Of a DNA stretch of 8,299 nucleotides, positions 1 through 7,600 are shown piece after piece (position 1 is the stretch's first letter; the number at the start of each line of letters is the position of its first letter). The position numbers and the translations under genes were made by a program. Where the stretch lies: contig UQJF01000127.1 in assembly GCA_900541315.1 (NCBI GenBank), forward strand, positions 1 through 8,299. The letters run 5' to 3'. The DNA is from an uncultured Clostridium sp. Its GTDB lineage: Bacteria > Bacillota > Clostridia > Lachnospirales > Lachnospiraceae. The notes below the pieces were generated by a model. That model ran no database searches. It was given only the letters and a program-made list of their open reading frames with translations, and was not told the origin of the DNA.

Positions 1-50
1 TACGAGATGTAGCTCCGTCTCGTGGGCTCGGAGATGTGTATAAGAGACAG
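1..50 (+). other. Untrimmed Illumina Nextera adapter (sequencing artefact)
   Basis: These bases are library adapter, not genome. Positions 1-8 are the tail of the P7 flow-cell oligo. Positions 9-16 (gtagctcc) occupy the i7 index slot; its reverse complement GGAGCTAC matches, from memory, a Nextera XT v2 index. Positions 17-50 are the Nextera read-2 transposase adapter, ending in the 19-bp Tn5 mosaic end (AGATGTGTATAAGAGACAG, 32-50). Genomic sequence resumes at 51, inside valS. Any ORF that starts here, with a peptide like MCIRDS, is spurious. The mosaic end is not evidence of a natural Tn5 insertion. Confidence 0.98.
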
Positions 51-1623
51 TCTTACGTCCCTGGGAGTCTCTTACCAGACCATGGATGAGAACAGTGTTA
101 AATGGGCACTTGCCAGTCTGTTCAATACCGGAGAATACCATACGGATCACCCAGAAGAAGATAATATCATATCCTGTTACCAGTACATCTGTGGGATAGA
201 AATAATCCAGGTCCTCTGTCTTATTTGGCCAGCCAAGAGTAGAGAATGGCCATAATGCAGAGGAGAACCAGGTATCCAGAGTATCCTCATCCTGTTTAAA
301 ATGAGTCTTTCCGCACTTCGGGCATACAGCTGGTGCTTCTTTTGCAACTACAACATTGCCGCAGTCCTGGCAGTAATATGCAGGGATCCTGTGACCCCAC
401 CATAACTGTCTGGAAATACACCAGTCACGGATGTTCTCTAACCAGTGAAGATATGTTTTTCCAAAGCTTTCCGGAACGAATTTTAACTGGCCGTTCTTTA
501 AAGCTTCAATGGCAGGTTTAGCCATTTCGTCCATTTTTACAAACCACTGCTGTTTTACCATAGGCTCTACTGTAGTCTTACAGCGGTCATGAGTACCTAC
601 ATTGTGGGAATGAGGAACGATCTTTACTAACAGGCCCATTTTGTCCAGGTCTGCTACCATGGCTTTTCTTGCCTCATAACGGTCCATGCCGAAGTATGGT
701 CCAGGCACATTGATAGTAGCGTCATCATTTAAGATAACGATCTCCTCTAAGTTATGGCGCTTTCCAACCTCAAAGTCATTTGGATCATGGGCCGGTGTGA
801 TCTTAACACAGCCGGTACCAAACTCCTTGTCTACATACTCATCTGCAATAACAGGGATCTGGCGGTTGGTTAAAGGCAGTTCCAGCATCTTTCCAACAAT
901 ATCCTTGTAACGGTCATCATCCGGATTAACAGCAACTGCAGTATCACCTAACAAAGTCTCAGGTCTGGTGGTTGCGATCTCTACAAAACGTCCTGGCTCT
1001 CCAACTACCGGATAGTTAATGTGCCAGAAATTTCCCTCCTGCTCTACATGCTCTACTTCTGCATCAGAAATAGAAGTCTTACATACAGGACACCAGTTTA
1101 CAATACGGGAACCTTTGTAAATATATCCTTTTTCATATAATTTGATAAAAACTTCCAGAACTGCGTCAGAGCAGCCTTCGTCCATGGTGAAACGTTCTCT
1201 GTCCCAGTCAGCGGAAGAACCTAATTTGTGGAGCTGCTTTACAATACGGGTACCGTATTCATCTCTCCATTTCCAGCATTCCTTTAAAAAGCCTTCTCTT
1301 CCCAGGTCAGCCTTGCTAATCCCTTCTTCTTTCAGTTTGTTAATAACCTTAACTTCCGTTGCAATGGCTGCATGGTCAGTGCCTGGCTGCCATAATGCTT
1401 CGTATCCCTGCATTCTCTTATAACGGATCAGGATATCCTGCATGGTATTATCCAGTGCATGTCCCATATGCAGCTGGCCGGTAATATTTGGCGGCGGCAT
1501 AACAATGGTAAATGGTTTCTTGCTTCTGTTTACTTCTGCGTGGAAATATTTTCCCTTCAGCCATTTGTCATAGAGGCGGTCTTCAATTTCCGCCGGATTG
1601 TAGGTCTTTTCCAGTTCCTTCAT
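51..1623 (-). CDS. valS: Valyl-tRNA synthetase, C-terminally truncated by contig end
   Basis: This class I aminoacyl-tRNA synthetase charges tRNA-Val with valine in the cytoplasm. The ATG at 1623-1621 follows a good SD (AAAGGAG) and gives [20 protein letters not shown]. The class I signature [13 protein letters not shown] lies at residues 43-55, with the HIGH-equivalent HMGH at 52-55. A WCPVC pair lies at 177-181. The CP1 editing domain carries [16 protein letters not shown] at about 217-232, where misactivated threonine is cleared in this family. Two CxxC pairs (C418/C421 and C434/C437) form a zinc-ribbon-like knuckle just after [18 protein letters not shown]. The visible part is 524 codons, against roughly 880 for a full ValRS. 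It stops at ...RDSQGRK, exactly at the first lysine expected for KMSKS. The KMSKS loop, anticodon-binding domain and C-terminal coiled coil are therefore off the contig. The truncation is an assembly boundary marked by adapter, not a pseudogene. Expression is controlled by the T-box leader directly upstream. Confidence 0.97.
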
Positions 1624-1636
1624 CTGCATTCTCCTT

Positions 1637-1681
1637 TAAAAAAATAAAAGCCCTCTGCATCCCATAGGGGAAGCAAAGGGC
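1637..1681 (-). terminator. T-box-regulated intrinsic terminator of valS leader
   Basis: On the minus strand, GCCCTTTGC (1681-1673) pairs with GCAGAGGGC (1658-1650) as nine pairs including one G-U. CCC/GGG can pair further inside, and a T-rich run follows (1649-1637). The run ends almost directly at the valS Shine-Dalgarno site. Its 5' arm is the same stretch that the antiterminator uses, so the two structures exclude each other. That is the standard attenuation switch of T-box leaders: terminate when tRNA-Val is charged, read through when it is not. Confidence 0.92.
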
Positions 1682-1959
1682 GACTGTATCGCGGTACCAC
1701 CTTTGATCTGACCGGTATCTTCATAGCGCATATCGGTCATCTCACGGAACACGAAAGCTTAAACTATATCATAATCTTTCCTGCTCTCTCCCTTAACGCG
1801 GGCCAACGGAACAGGCTAATGTATCTTTCTCACCTGTCCGGTTCACAAGCTACCTTCCACTTTTAAGTATTCCCAAGCGGCCTTTCAGCCAGTGAGCCGC
1901 TTTCTCTGAGGGTCTTAAAAATGTACTCCTCTTGTTCATCACCGTTTTTTATACTGCTG
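1637..1959 (-). promoter_or_regulatory. T-box riboswitch of valS, GUA (valine) specifier
   Basis: The leader senses uncharged tRNA-Val. Stem I can be traced: basal pairing of 1941-1944 with 1839-1842; a GATGA K-turn-like motif (1940-1936); ACAAG/CTTGT (1935-1931 with 1849-1845); a specifier loop with an AGTA motif (1927-1924) and GTA at 1853-1851, followed by a purine; TTTTAAG/CTTAAAA (1920-1914 with 1867-1861); CCC/GGG; an AGAGA bulge; and an apical AAGCGGC/GCCGCTT helix (1902-1896 with 1881-1875). The conserved T-box GGTGGTACCGCG is at 1701-1690. The antiterminator pairs AAAGG (1704-1700) with CCTTT (1679-1675), and GCGA (1692-1689) with TCGC (1683-1680), leaving the canonical UGGUACC bulge. 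Its UGGU suits an ACCA tRNA 3' end, as expected for tRNA-Val with discriminator A. The T-box assignment is secure. The specifier reading rests on hand folding. Confidence 0.94.
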
Positions 1960-1965
1960 TTTTCA

Positions 1966-1994
1966 AGCATACGTATTTTTTCCGGTTTTGTCAA
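1966..1994 (-). promoter_or_regulatory. Sigma-A-type promoter for the valS T-box leader
   Basis: On the minus strand there is a perfect -35 TTGACA (1994-1989), a 17-base spacer, and a -10 TATGCT (1971-1966), which matches TATAAT at four of six positions. This places transcription start near 1959, just ahead of the Stem I 5' strand, as expected for a T-box leader. It lies between the ybaK-like stop codon and the leader, so valS has its own promoter. Confidence 0.85.
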
Positions 1995-2027
1995 GAGAAA
2001 AGTTTCATAATACGGTCATGTTCACCG

Positions 2028-2498
2028 TTACTGAGGCAGTTTGCACACATCCACCCACTGTTCAAAGTCACAGGACTTTTCCAGATCCGGGATAGACAGC
2101 TTAACAGCGCTGTTGCTGCTTCCACATGCAGGATAAACTACATCAAAGCGCTTTAAAGACTCATCTAAATACACCTTTACTCCCTCTTTAATACCGTAAG
2201 GGCATACACCCCCAACCTCATGGCCGATCAATTCTGCCACCTGCTCTACGGTCAGCATTTTTGCTTTTACACCGAAAAAGGATTTATATTTGTGATTGTC
2301 GATCTTCGCATCTCCTGCTGCTACAATAAGGACCGGTCCTTCTCCTGTTAAAAAGGACAGTGTTTTTGCAATGTGGGCCGGTTCGCAGCCTACTGCCACG
2401 GCTGCCAGCTCTACTGTTGCACTGGAGACATCAAACTCCTTTATCATGTCGCCAAAGCCTCTTTTTTCCAAGTATTCCTTTGCTGTCTGAAATGCCAT
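2028..2498 (-). CDS. YbaK/EbsC-family aminoacyl-tRNA deacylase
   Basis: This is a 156-residue, single-domain protein of the YbaK/ProX editing fold, full length for the family. Members hydrolyse mischarged aminoacyl-tRNAs in trans (for example Cys- or Ala-tRNA-Pro). The exact substrate cannot be read here. Visible family marks are TVELAAVAVG (28-37), AHIAKTLSF (41-49) with the conserved lysine at K45, GDAKIDNHK (62-70), the GHEVGGVCPYG loop (92-102), and the YPACGSSNSAVKLS strand and turn near 122-135. There is no signal peptide or membrane segment, so it should be cytoplasmic. AGGAGG at 2517-2512 is a strong SD but sits 13 bases from the ATG, longer than usual; no better start is seen. It follows the TPR gene by 24 bp and is probably co-transcribed with it. 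The T-box valS unit lies directly downstream, a second link to aminoacyl-tRNA metabolism. Confidence 0.92.
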   Translation of the reverse strand: MAFQTAKEYLEKRGFGDMIKEFDVSSATVELAAVAVGCEPAHIAKTLSFLTGEGPVLIVAAGDAKIDNHKYKSFFGVKAKMLTVEQVAELIGHEVGGVCPYGIKEGVKVYLDESLKRFDVVYPACGSSNSAVKLSIPDLEKSCDFEQWVDVCKLPQ

Positions 2499-2522
2499 TT
2501 TATATCTTATGCCTCCTGGTTC

Positions 2523-3338
2523 TTACCCCTGTGTAACTCTGTATTCATCTTTCCATTTTCCCACCAGACGCCCTGCACGCTCTAACTGGCCTGCCGGATC
2601 CTGCTTCCACATAGCACGCAGTGTTTTTAAACCTTCTGCCTGTCCTGCTGTCAGCTCCGCCTGGGCTAATTTCTGCTTCCATTCTTCCTTAAGCTCCGGC
2701 TTAAATAATGATTCATAACTTTCATCAACAGAGAGACCTGAAGTAAAACAGGTAAGCAAATAAATCTTTTCCAAAATCCGGGGATCCTCATTTAACTTAA
2801 AAGCAGTATTGTATGCCTTGTAAGACTTATGGAACTGGAACATCTGGACATATGCTGCACCCAGGTTCTGGTAAACTTCTGACCAGAAGTTTTTCTCTTT
2901 CTTTTTATTTTCCTCTGCTTCCACAAGCCCTTTATAGCGCTGCACCGCTCTTCCATACTGTTTTCTGGAAAAAAGATAATCAGCCACTGCCTTTTCATAG
3001 GCATGTTCCGGCAGATTCCTGTACGATGCTGCTGTCTGCTTGAACTTCTGGGCTTCTTTTTCCGTGTAATAATCACATTCTGCAAGAAAAAGATATAAAG
3101 CCTCTTCCGGCTTTCCCCCTGCTTCTATCAGCTTTTCCATACGGCCAGCTAAAAAACCAAGTCCCAGCTCATTTTTGATAAAGGAAAACAAAGAGGCATC
3201 TGCAAAATCATTCATCACTAATAAGGGGTGATGATAGATCACATAGCAAAGCTCCTGGGAGGAATAAATATGGATTCCCAGCACTTCGATATAAAAGGGA
3301 TGTTTTACTCTCTCCCTTCTGCAAAGCAATAAACTCAT
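2523..3338 (-). CDS. TPR-like helical-repeat protein of unknown function
   Basis: This 271-residue, apparently soluble protein has no signal peptide. Residues 11-45 form a hydrophobic block (PFYIEVLGIHIYSSQELCYV) that precedes a mostly alpha-helical body. Two stretches read as tetratricopeptide-type helix pairs: about 111-140 (HAYEKAVADYLFSRKQYGRA then VQRYKGLVE) and about 151-185 (FWSEVYQNLGAAYVQMFQFH, then KSYKAYNTAFKLNED). A lysine-rich linker at 143-149 separates them. The tail is charged and helical. The ATG overlaps the stop of the Hsp70-like gene as ATGA (3338-3335), and a strong SD, GAGGTGAT (3349-3342), lies inside that upstream gene. Translation of the two is therefore probably coupled, which suggests they work together in similar amounts. 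TPR folds usually bind proteins. I infer a scaffold or partner role beside the Hsp70-like and 1194-residue proteins. No catalytic motif is visible and the real function is unknown. Confidence 0.9.
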   Translation of the reverse strand: MSLLLCRRERVKHPFYIEVLGIHIYSSQELCYVIYHHPLLVMNDFADASLFSFIKNELGLGFLAGRMEKLIEAGGKPEEALYLFLAECDYYTEKEAQKFKQTAASYRNLPEHAYEKAVADYLFSRKQYGRAVQRYKGLVEAEENKKKEKNFWSEVYQNLGAAYVQMFQFHKSYKAYNTAFKLNEDPRILEKIYLLTCFTSGLSVDESYESLFKPELKEEWKQKLAQAELTAGQAEGLKTLRAMWKQDPAGQLERAGRLVGKWKDEYRVTQG

Positions 3339-4558
3339 AGGATCACCTCTTGTCTGATAACTGTATCACTGGCTGGAAACAATTCCCCAAAGCCTTTATC
3401 CCGGATCACCACTGCCATGGTATTTTCATCAGTAAATCCAATATTCATCTGGATCCTTGTAGTACGTCTTGGCCGCTCCGGAAATCCGCTAAGAGGCACG
3501 GAAACAATCCGCTTCTTTCGGGAATCCAGATGGGAAATGATAAACTCGATTTCCTTCTGGTCATCTAAAATAAGCTCCAGTGAGCTTTTTGACTCATACC
3601 AGTTGTCCCCATAAGAAGCTACTGCCAGCAAGATCTCTTTCCCGGCCCGCATCACTTTTAAAGCTACCTCTGCCTTTAAACGTCCTTCACAGACGAACAC
3701 ATAGGGGAATTCTGTTCCCTGTGCCAGATAGTCACCTGCTTTAACAGCTGCTCCTTTGGAAAATAATACATTTTCCACAAACACTCTTCTGCGGTTGCAG
3801 GCAAGCTTCATAAAGCCGGTGGCCCAGTCCTGGCGTTCAAAACCTTTTCCAGTAAGAAATACAGTAGAAAACAGCTTTTTCTCCAATAATTTTTCCCCAC
3901 AGGAACAAAGGATCTGGTCTGCCAGCTTACTTCCGGAAGGGGAATTTAAAATATCCAGATCAAAGGCTTCCTCCTGGTTCTGGGCTTCTGCCTGGACCAT
4001 GTTGCGGCGCATGCCTCTTTGCACCTTCATTTCATAATAACACAGCCTGTCTTCTGATAACTCAAATAAGCCTACCTGATTGCTCCAAAGTTCTTTTCTC
4101 TGGCTTAAAACATAGTAAGCAAAGCTTTCTGTATGGCTGATCACATGGACCCGGTCCCTGGGGATATTCAGATGATCAGCGCAGTACATCAGGCAATCCG
4201 TAACTCTTGCATCTGTTTTATGCATGGTGATCACAAGCTGGGCCACCTCATCTGTATGAAATTCTTTAAAGGGATATTCCAGCAGTTTCTTTAAAAATAT
4301 TTTTAAAAGATCCATTCCTGTATAGCAGATGCCTCCTATAGTAGAAGTACCATCTTTGCGGACCATTTTCAGCAGTTTATCTACAATGACCCCCTCGCCA
4401 AGAAGAGTGGCTGCATAAGCTTCTTCCCCTATAAGCCAGGTTTCTTTTTCTTTTCTGCGGCAGATCACCGTAGGAACTGTCCAGGACTTTTCTTTTTCAT
4501 TGCAGCTGACCTGGGAATAGTCATCATTCAGATCCAGCCCTATTACAAGTCCTTCCAT
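3335..4558 (-). CDS. Hsp70/actin-fold-like protein, DUF5716-like
   Basis: The 407 residues follow the order of an Hsp70: an actin-like nucleotide-binding domain, then a beta-rich C-terminal region. IGLDLNDDYS (6-15) matches the phosphate-1 loop (DnaK IDLGTT) with Asp9 kept. IGEEA (43-47) matches the DnaK VGxxA turn. LVITMHKTDARVTDCLMYCA (108-127) with VISHTESFAYYV (139-150) resembles the stretch around VPAYFND and INEPTAAALAYG. VFLTGKGFE (233-241) and LFSKGAAVKAG (265-275) resemble the adenosine motif. The phosphate-2 strand at about 161-178 reads VGLFELSEDRLCYYEM and lacks the DxGGGT loop, so ATP hydrolysis is doubtful. Residues about 283-407 look like a substrate-binding-type beta domain, with RTTRIQMNIGFTDENTMAVV near 365-384 and DKGFGELFP at 387-395. 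The start has SD GGAGG (4573-4569) ten bases upstream. From memory it matches families labelled DUF5716 in Lachnospiraceae; that name is unverified. Its ATGA overlap with the TPR gene suggests a shared complex. Confidence 0.88.
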   Translation of the reverse strand: MEGLVIGLDLNDDYSQVSCNEKEKSWTVPTVICRRKEKETWLIGEEAYAATLLGEGVIVDKLLKMVRKDGTSTIGGICYTGMDLLKIFLKKLLEYPFKEFHTDEVAQLVITMHKTDARVTDCLMYCADHLNIPRDRVHVISHTESFAYYVLSQRKELWSNQVGLFELSEDRLCYYEMKVQRGMRRNMVQAEAQNQEEAFDLDILNSPSGSKLADQILCSCGEKLLEKKLFSTVFLTGKGFERQDWATGFMKLACNRRRVFVENVLFSKGAAVKAGDYLAQGTEFPYVFVCEGRLKAEVALKVMRAGKEILLAVASYGDNWYESKSSLELILDDQKEIEFIISHLDSRKKRIVSVPLSGFPERPRRTTRIQMNIGFTDENTMAVVIRDKGFGELFPASDTVIRQEVIL

Positions 4559-4575
4559 CTATTCGTTTCCTCCAT

Positions 4576-4588
4576 TGTACTTAGTACA
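4576..4588 (-). other. Small inverted repeat beside the Hsp70-like gene's SD
   Basis: TGTAC (4588-4584) and GTACA (4580-4576) flank a three-base TAA loop in the mRNA, ending three bases before the GGAGG SD of the Hsp70-like gene. The five-pair stem is short and could be chance. If it forms, it would sit right against the ribosome binding site and might tune translation. Confidence 0.3.
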
Positions 4589-4613
4589 TTTTATCTTCTC
4601 TATCTGACAATGT

Positions 4614-4632
4614 GTTACAGTTAAACTGTAAC
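4614..4632. repeat. 19-bp palindrome between the 1194-aa and Hsp70-like genes
   Basis: GTTACAGTT-A-AACTGTAAC is a perfect inverted repeat with nine-base arms and a one-base centre. It starts 11 bp after the stop codon of the 1194-residue gene. It is not followed by a T run on the minus strand, so it does not look like an intrinsic terminator. Its near-zero loop favours a dimeric-protein DNA site over an RNA hairpin. An RNA processing or stability element is also possible. No clear promoter is visible next to it. Confidence 0.6.
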
Positions 4633-4642
4633 GGCGATGTTC

Positions 4643-7600
4643 TTATTTCACCGGAAATAAAATCCCTAAAACCATAGACTTTTTTACATAATCTTCCATT
4701 GCCTTTAAAAGTCCGTCAGCATCCTGTTGTGCCAGCGCTTCTGACATTTGGTTTAAGCAGGCAAAACGGCTGTTGTCTTTACCTTCTGACTTCAGATCGC
4801 AGACTGCACGGCCTTCTTTTACAAGAACGGCCCCGCTTTCTCTCCGCTCATAGATCTGATATTCCAGAGTCTCTCCCTGAAATAAGGTCATTTCTTTTAT
4901 GTAAATGCCCTGGTAAACGCGACGCATCTCTTCTCTTGTAAAATGCTCTTCCTGAGGAAGAATACGCATTTCGATCCATGGCTGTCTGTTTTTATCGCCC
5001 CGGTATTCAAGGATCGTCTTATCCATAATGTCCTCAGGCACAGACACTAAACGGGCCAGCTCTTTCATATAAGGGAACACCATTCCCCCTTCTAATAAAA
5101 TATCTGTCATCATCTGAAGCTGCTTTTTCTCTTCTTCTGAGACCTCCATCTCCTTCTGCTCCCCATAGAACCGGGTAAGAGCCAGAAGATAAATGGTAGG
5201 TATTTTTTCTTTATTCAGGCTAGCATTTACTGCATTTTTCAGATATCCAAAAATCGTCTGGTCGATTTCTTTTCCTTCCAGGAAATACTGGATGCATTTC
5301 TGGGTAAAATAAGCCTTGACCATGCTTTCCCTGGTCTGTTTCCGTTTCATGTAGAGTTCAAAAACCGAATCCATCCGGGCACAGCTGCCGGTAAAAAGCA
5401 TCTGGGCCAGCAACCGTTCTTCCATATCATAGGTCTGCACATGGGCTCCTACTGCCTGGATCAGGATCTCATACATCCGGGCTGTGGTGCCATTATAATG
5501 TTCACAGAGGTAATCTAAGATCACGCTGTCTGCCTTTCCTGCCTCAAATACCCTTTCTGCCAGATATAAAAGATGTTCATCCTGGTCAAATAGCTGTAAA
5601 AGGATCATACGCGTACACAGATCCAGCAATTTTCCCGGGTCAATATCTTCAATCTCATAATCTACCAGCATATCATAGGCTTCCCGCAGATAATTACAGC
5701 TGATCAGTATTTCGCATATTTTCCCACGGGTCTGATTGTCCAGCAGGGATTTGTCCATCTGCAGAAGGAAAGTACAGCGTTCTTCCTCTCCTTCTGCATC
5801 AGAAGCTGCCTTTTTACAGTAATAGTCTGTTACAAGACCCAGAAGCTTTTTCTCATAAACAGGATTTAACTTTAACTGGCTTAAAGTGTCCTCTAAAAGC
5901 AGCACATCTGCTTCTGTTTCAACACCTTTTTTTACTACTGCCTCGCAGGCACGCAGCTTCAGTACCGGATGAGCCGGATATACCTCATAACACTGATCCA
6001 GCAACTCTTTTTTATCCATAGCAGGAAGACGCCTGCAGCTGACGTTCAAATAGCGGCCACCATACGTGTCCTGGAAGAACAGCACTGTATTTTTAGACAC
6101 TACCGGCACATAGGCTTCTCCATTTTCCAGTAAAAATGCCTCTTCTCCCCTCAGCTCCTCGCAACGGACGATCACGTATTTCATGGCACTGTTTTCACAT
6201 TTTACACGACTGGAGCATAATACTCTTGGAAGAATCGCCGCAGTCTTTTCATCGATCATATCTTTATAAAGCATATGTTCATAAATAACTGCCAATGCAC
6301 TGTTCATCCTTCCTGCAAACAGCTGCTCCATAGCAAACTGTTCCATTTCCCGCACATAAGTCTGATAAACCTGGGTGGACGGATTTACATACTGTAAAAT
6401 GTTTTTATAGAGAACGCTGCGGCTCGTCTGATCCAGGGTCTTGTCATAAGAGAAATATAACAGCACTTCTTTTGGAAGGGCATGTCCGTAATCCTCTGGA
6501 AGAGAATACAGAAAATATTCATACAGCCTTGTAAGATTGATATGGGCCTTCATAGCCTTTTCATACCAGTTAAAGGAAGAACGGTCCCTACGGTCTCCCC
6601 GGATCAGAAGACTGCACAAAGCTTCCAATATCTTCATTTCCGGGTAAGCCTTATATAAACCTGCTGTCAGGCGCTCTAATAATTTGTGATAATATTTTAC
6701 ATTGGACAAAAATACAGCTGCCATTAAAGAGATTTCTTTACTCAGCCAGTTGTTTTTCAGTCCGCTTAATAAAAGCTGTACCTCAAAATCTCCCATTTTC
6801 ACAAACAGATCCGGATACATATTTAAAAGCCTGCATGCCTCTCCATATAAAAACGGACTTCTGCAGCCATGCCCAAACATAGAACGCATCTGTTCATACA
6901 GCTCTAACGGATTCTGGAGGCAGGTTCTGTCTGTTTTTACCAGCAGATGAAACAGCTGTCCATCTGTCCTTCTGGTCTCAGAAAGCAGTTTTCGTATATA
7001 ACGGGCCAGTCCTGCATTTTTTTCTTCTGAAGGTTCATTTAAAAGCTCAAGATACTGATAATAACAGTAAAGCTGCGGCTTTATGTCCCTGCATTTTAAT
7101 ACGGCATCCCGCATTTCTGCAAGTGCTGAAACAGCAGTATCCTTTCTGCCGTTTTTTAAAAGCTGGTCTGTCCTCCAAAGGCGCACCTCTATATCTTCCG
7201 GAAGCCGAACACGCAGATTTTCTGTTTTTTTCATCAAAGTTCTGTTTAACTGCTGATCTGCTTCTAATGTAAATTCCTGGTGTAAAAGCAGCTTACTGTA
7301 TTCATAAACAGAAGCTTTATCTGCATTCTTCTTTTCTCTTCCTTCTGAACCCTGGGTGCTTTTTTTTACTACCTCTATAGGAAGAACGAATTCCTGGCGT
7401 AAGGTTTTAATACGTATTGCCCCAAAGTTCCTTCCCCCGTGGAGATACTGGGGAAAGATCTGGTACCGGATCTGGTACCTATCCTGGTCAAACTCATGGG
7501 TAGTCACAGCATTTTTCTCAATGGAAAGAAAGCTTCCATCTGCCTCCACCTGGACCTCTGCATATCCCCAGCCGCTGGCAGCCAGCTGTATCACATTTTC

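Noticed and set aside
32..50. Tn5 mosaic end as evidence of a natural transposon
   Set aside because: It is flanked by the P7 tail and an 8-base index, so it comes from tagmentation library preparation. There is no transposase gene.
22..255. Plus-strand 77-codon ORF beginning [10 protein letters not shown]
   Set aside because: It begins in the Nextera adapter and runs antisense to valS. The start and first residues are a sequencing artefact.
51..1623. valS as a pseudogene
   Set aside because: The frame is intact for 524 codons and ends only because adapter sequence begins, so it is a partial gene at a contig edge.
2011..2030. Terminator after the ybaK-like gene
   Set aside because: Only a five-pair ACGGT/ACCGT stem with a seven-base loop is present, with no T run after it on the minus strand; too weak to call.
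2792..3085. Minus-strand 97-codon ORF within the TPR gene
   Set aside because: It is in another frame of the TPR gene, has a biased arginine/lysine/serine composition with no recognisable family, and lies wholly inside the better-supported 271-codon gene.
4559..4642. Promoter for the Hsp70-like gene in the 84-bp gap
   Set aside because: A TAAAAT-like -10 exists near 4590, but no -35 at 16-18 bases matches better than about half. TTGTCA is only 11 bases away. Not enough to report.
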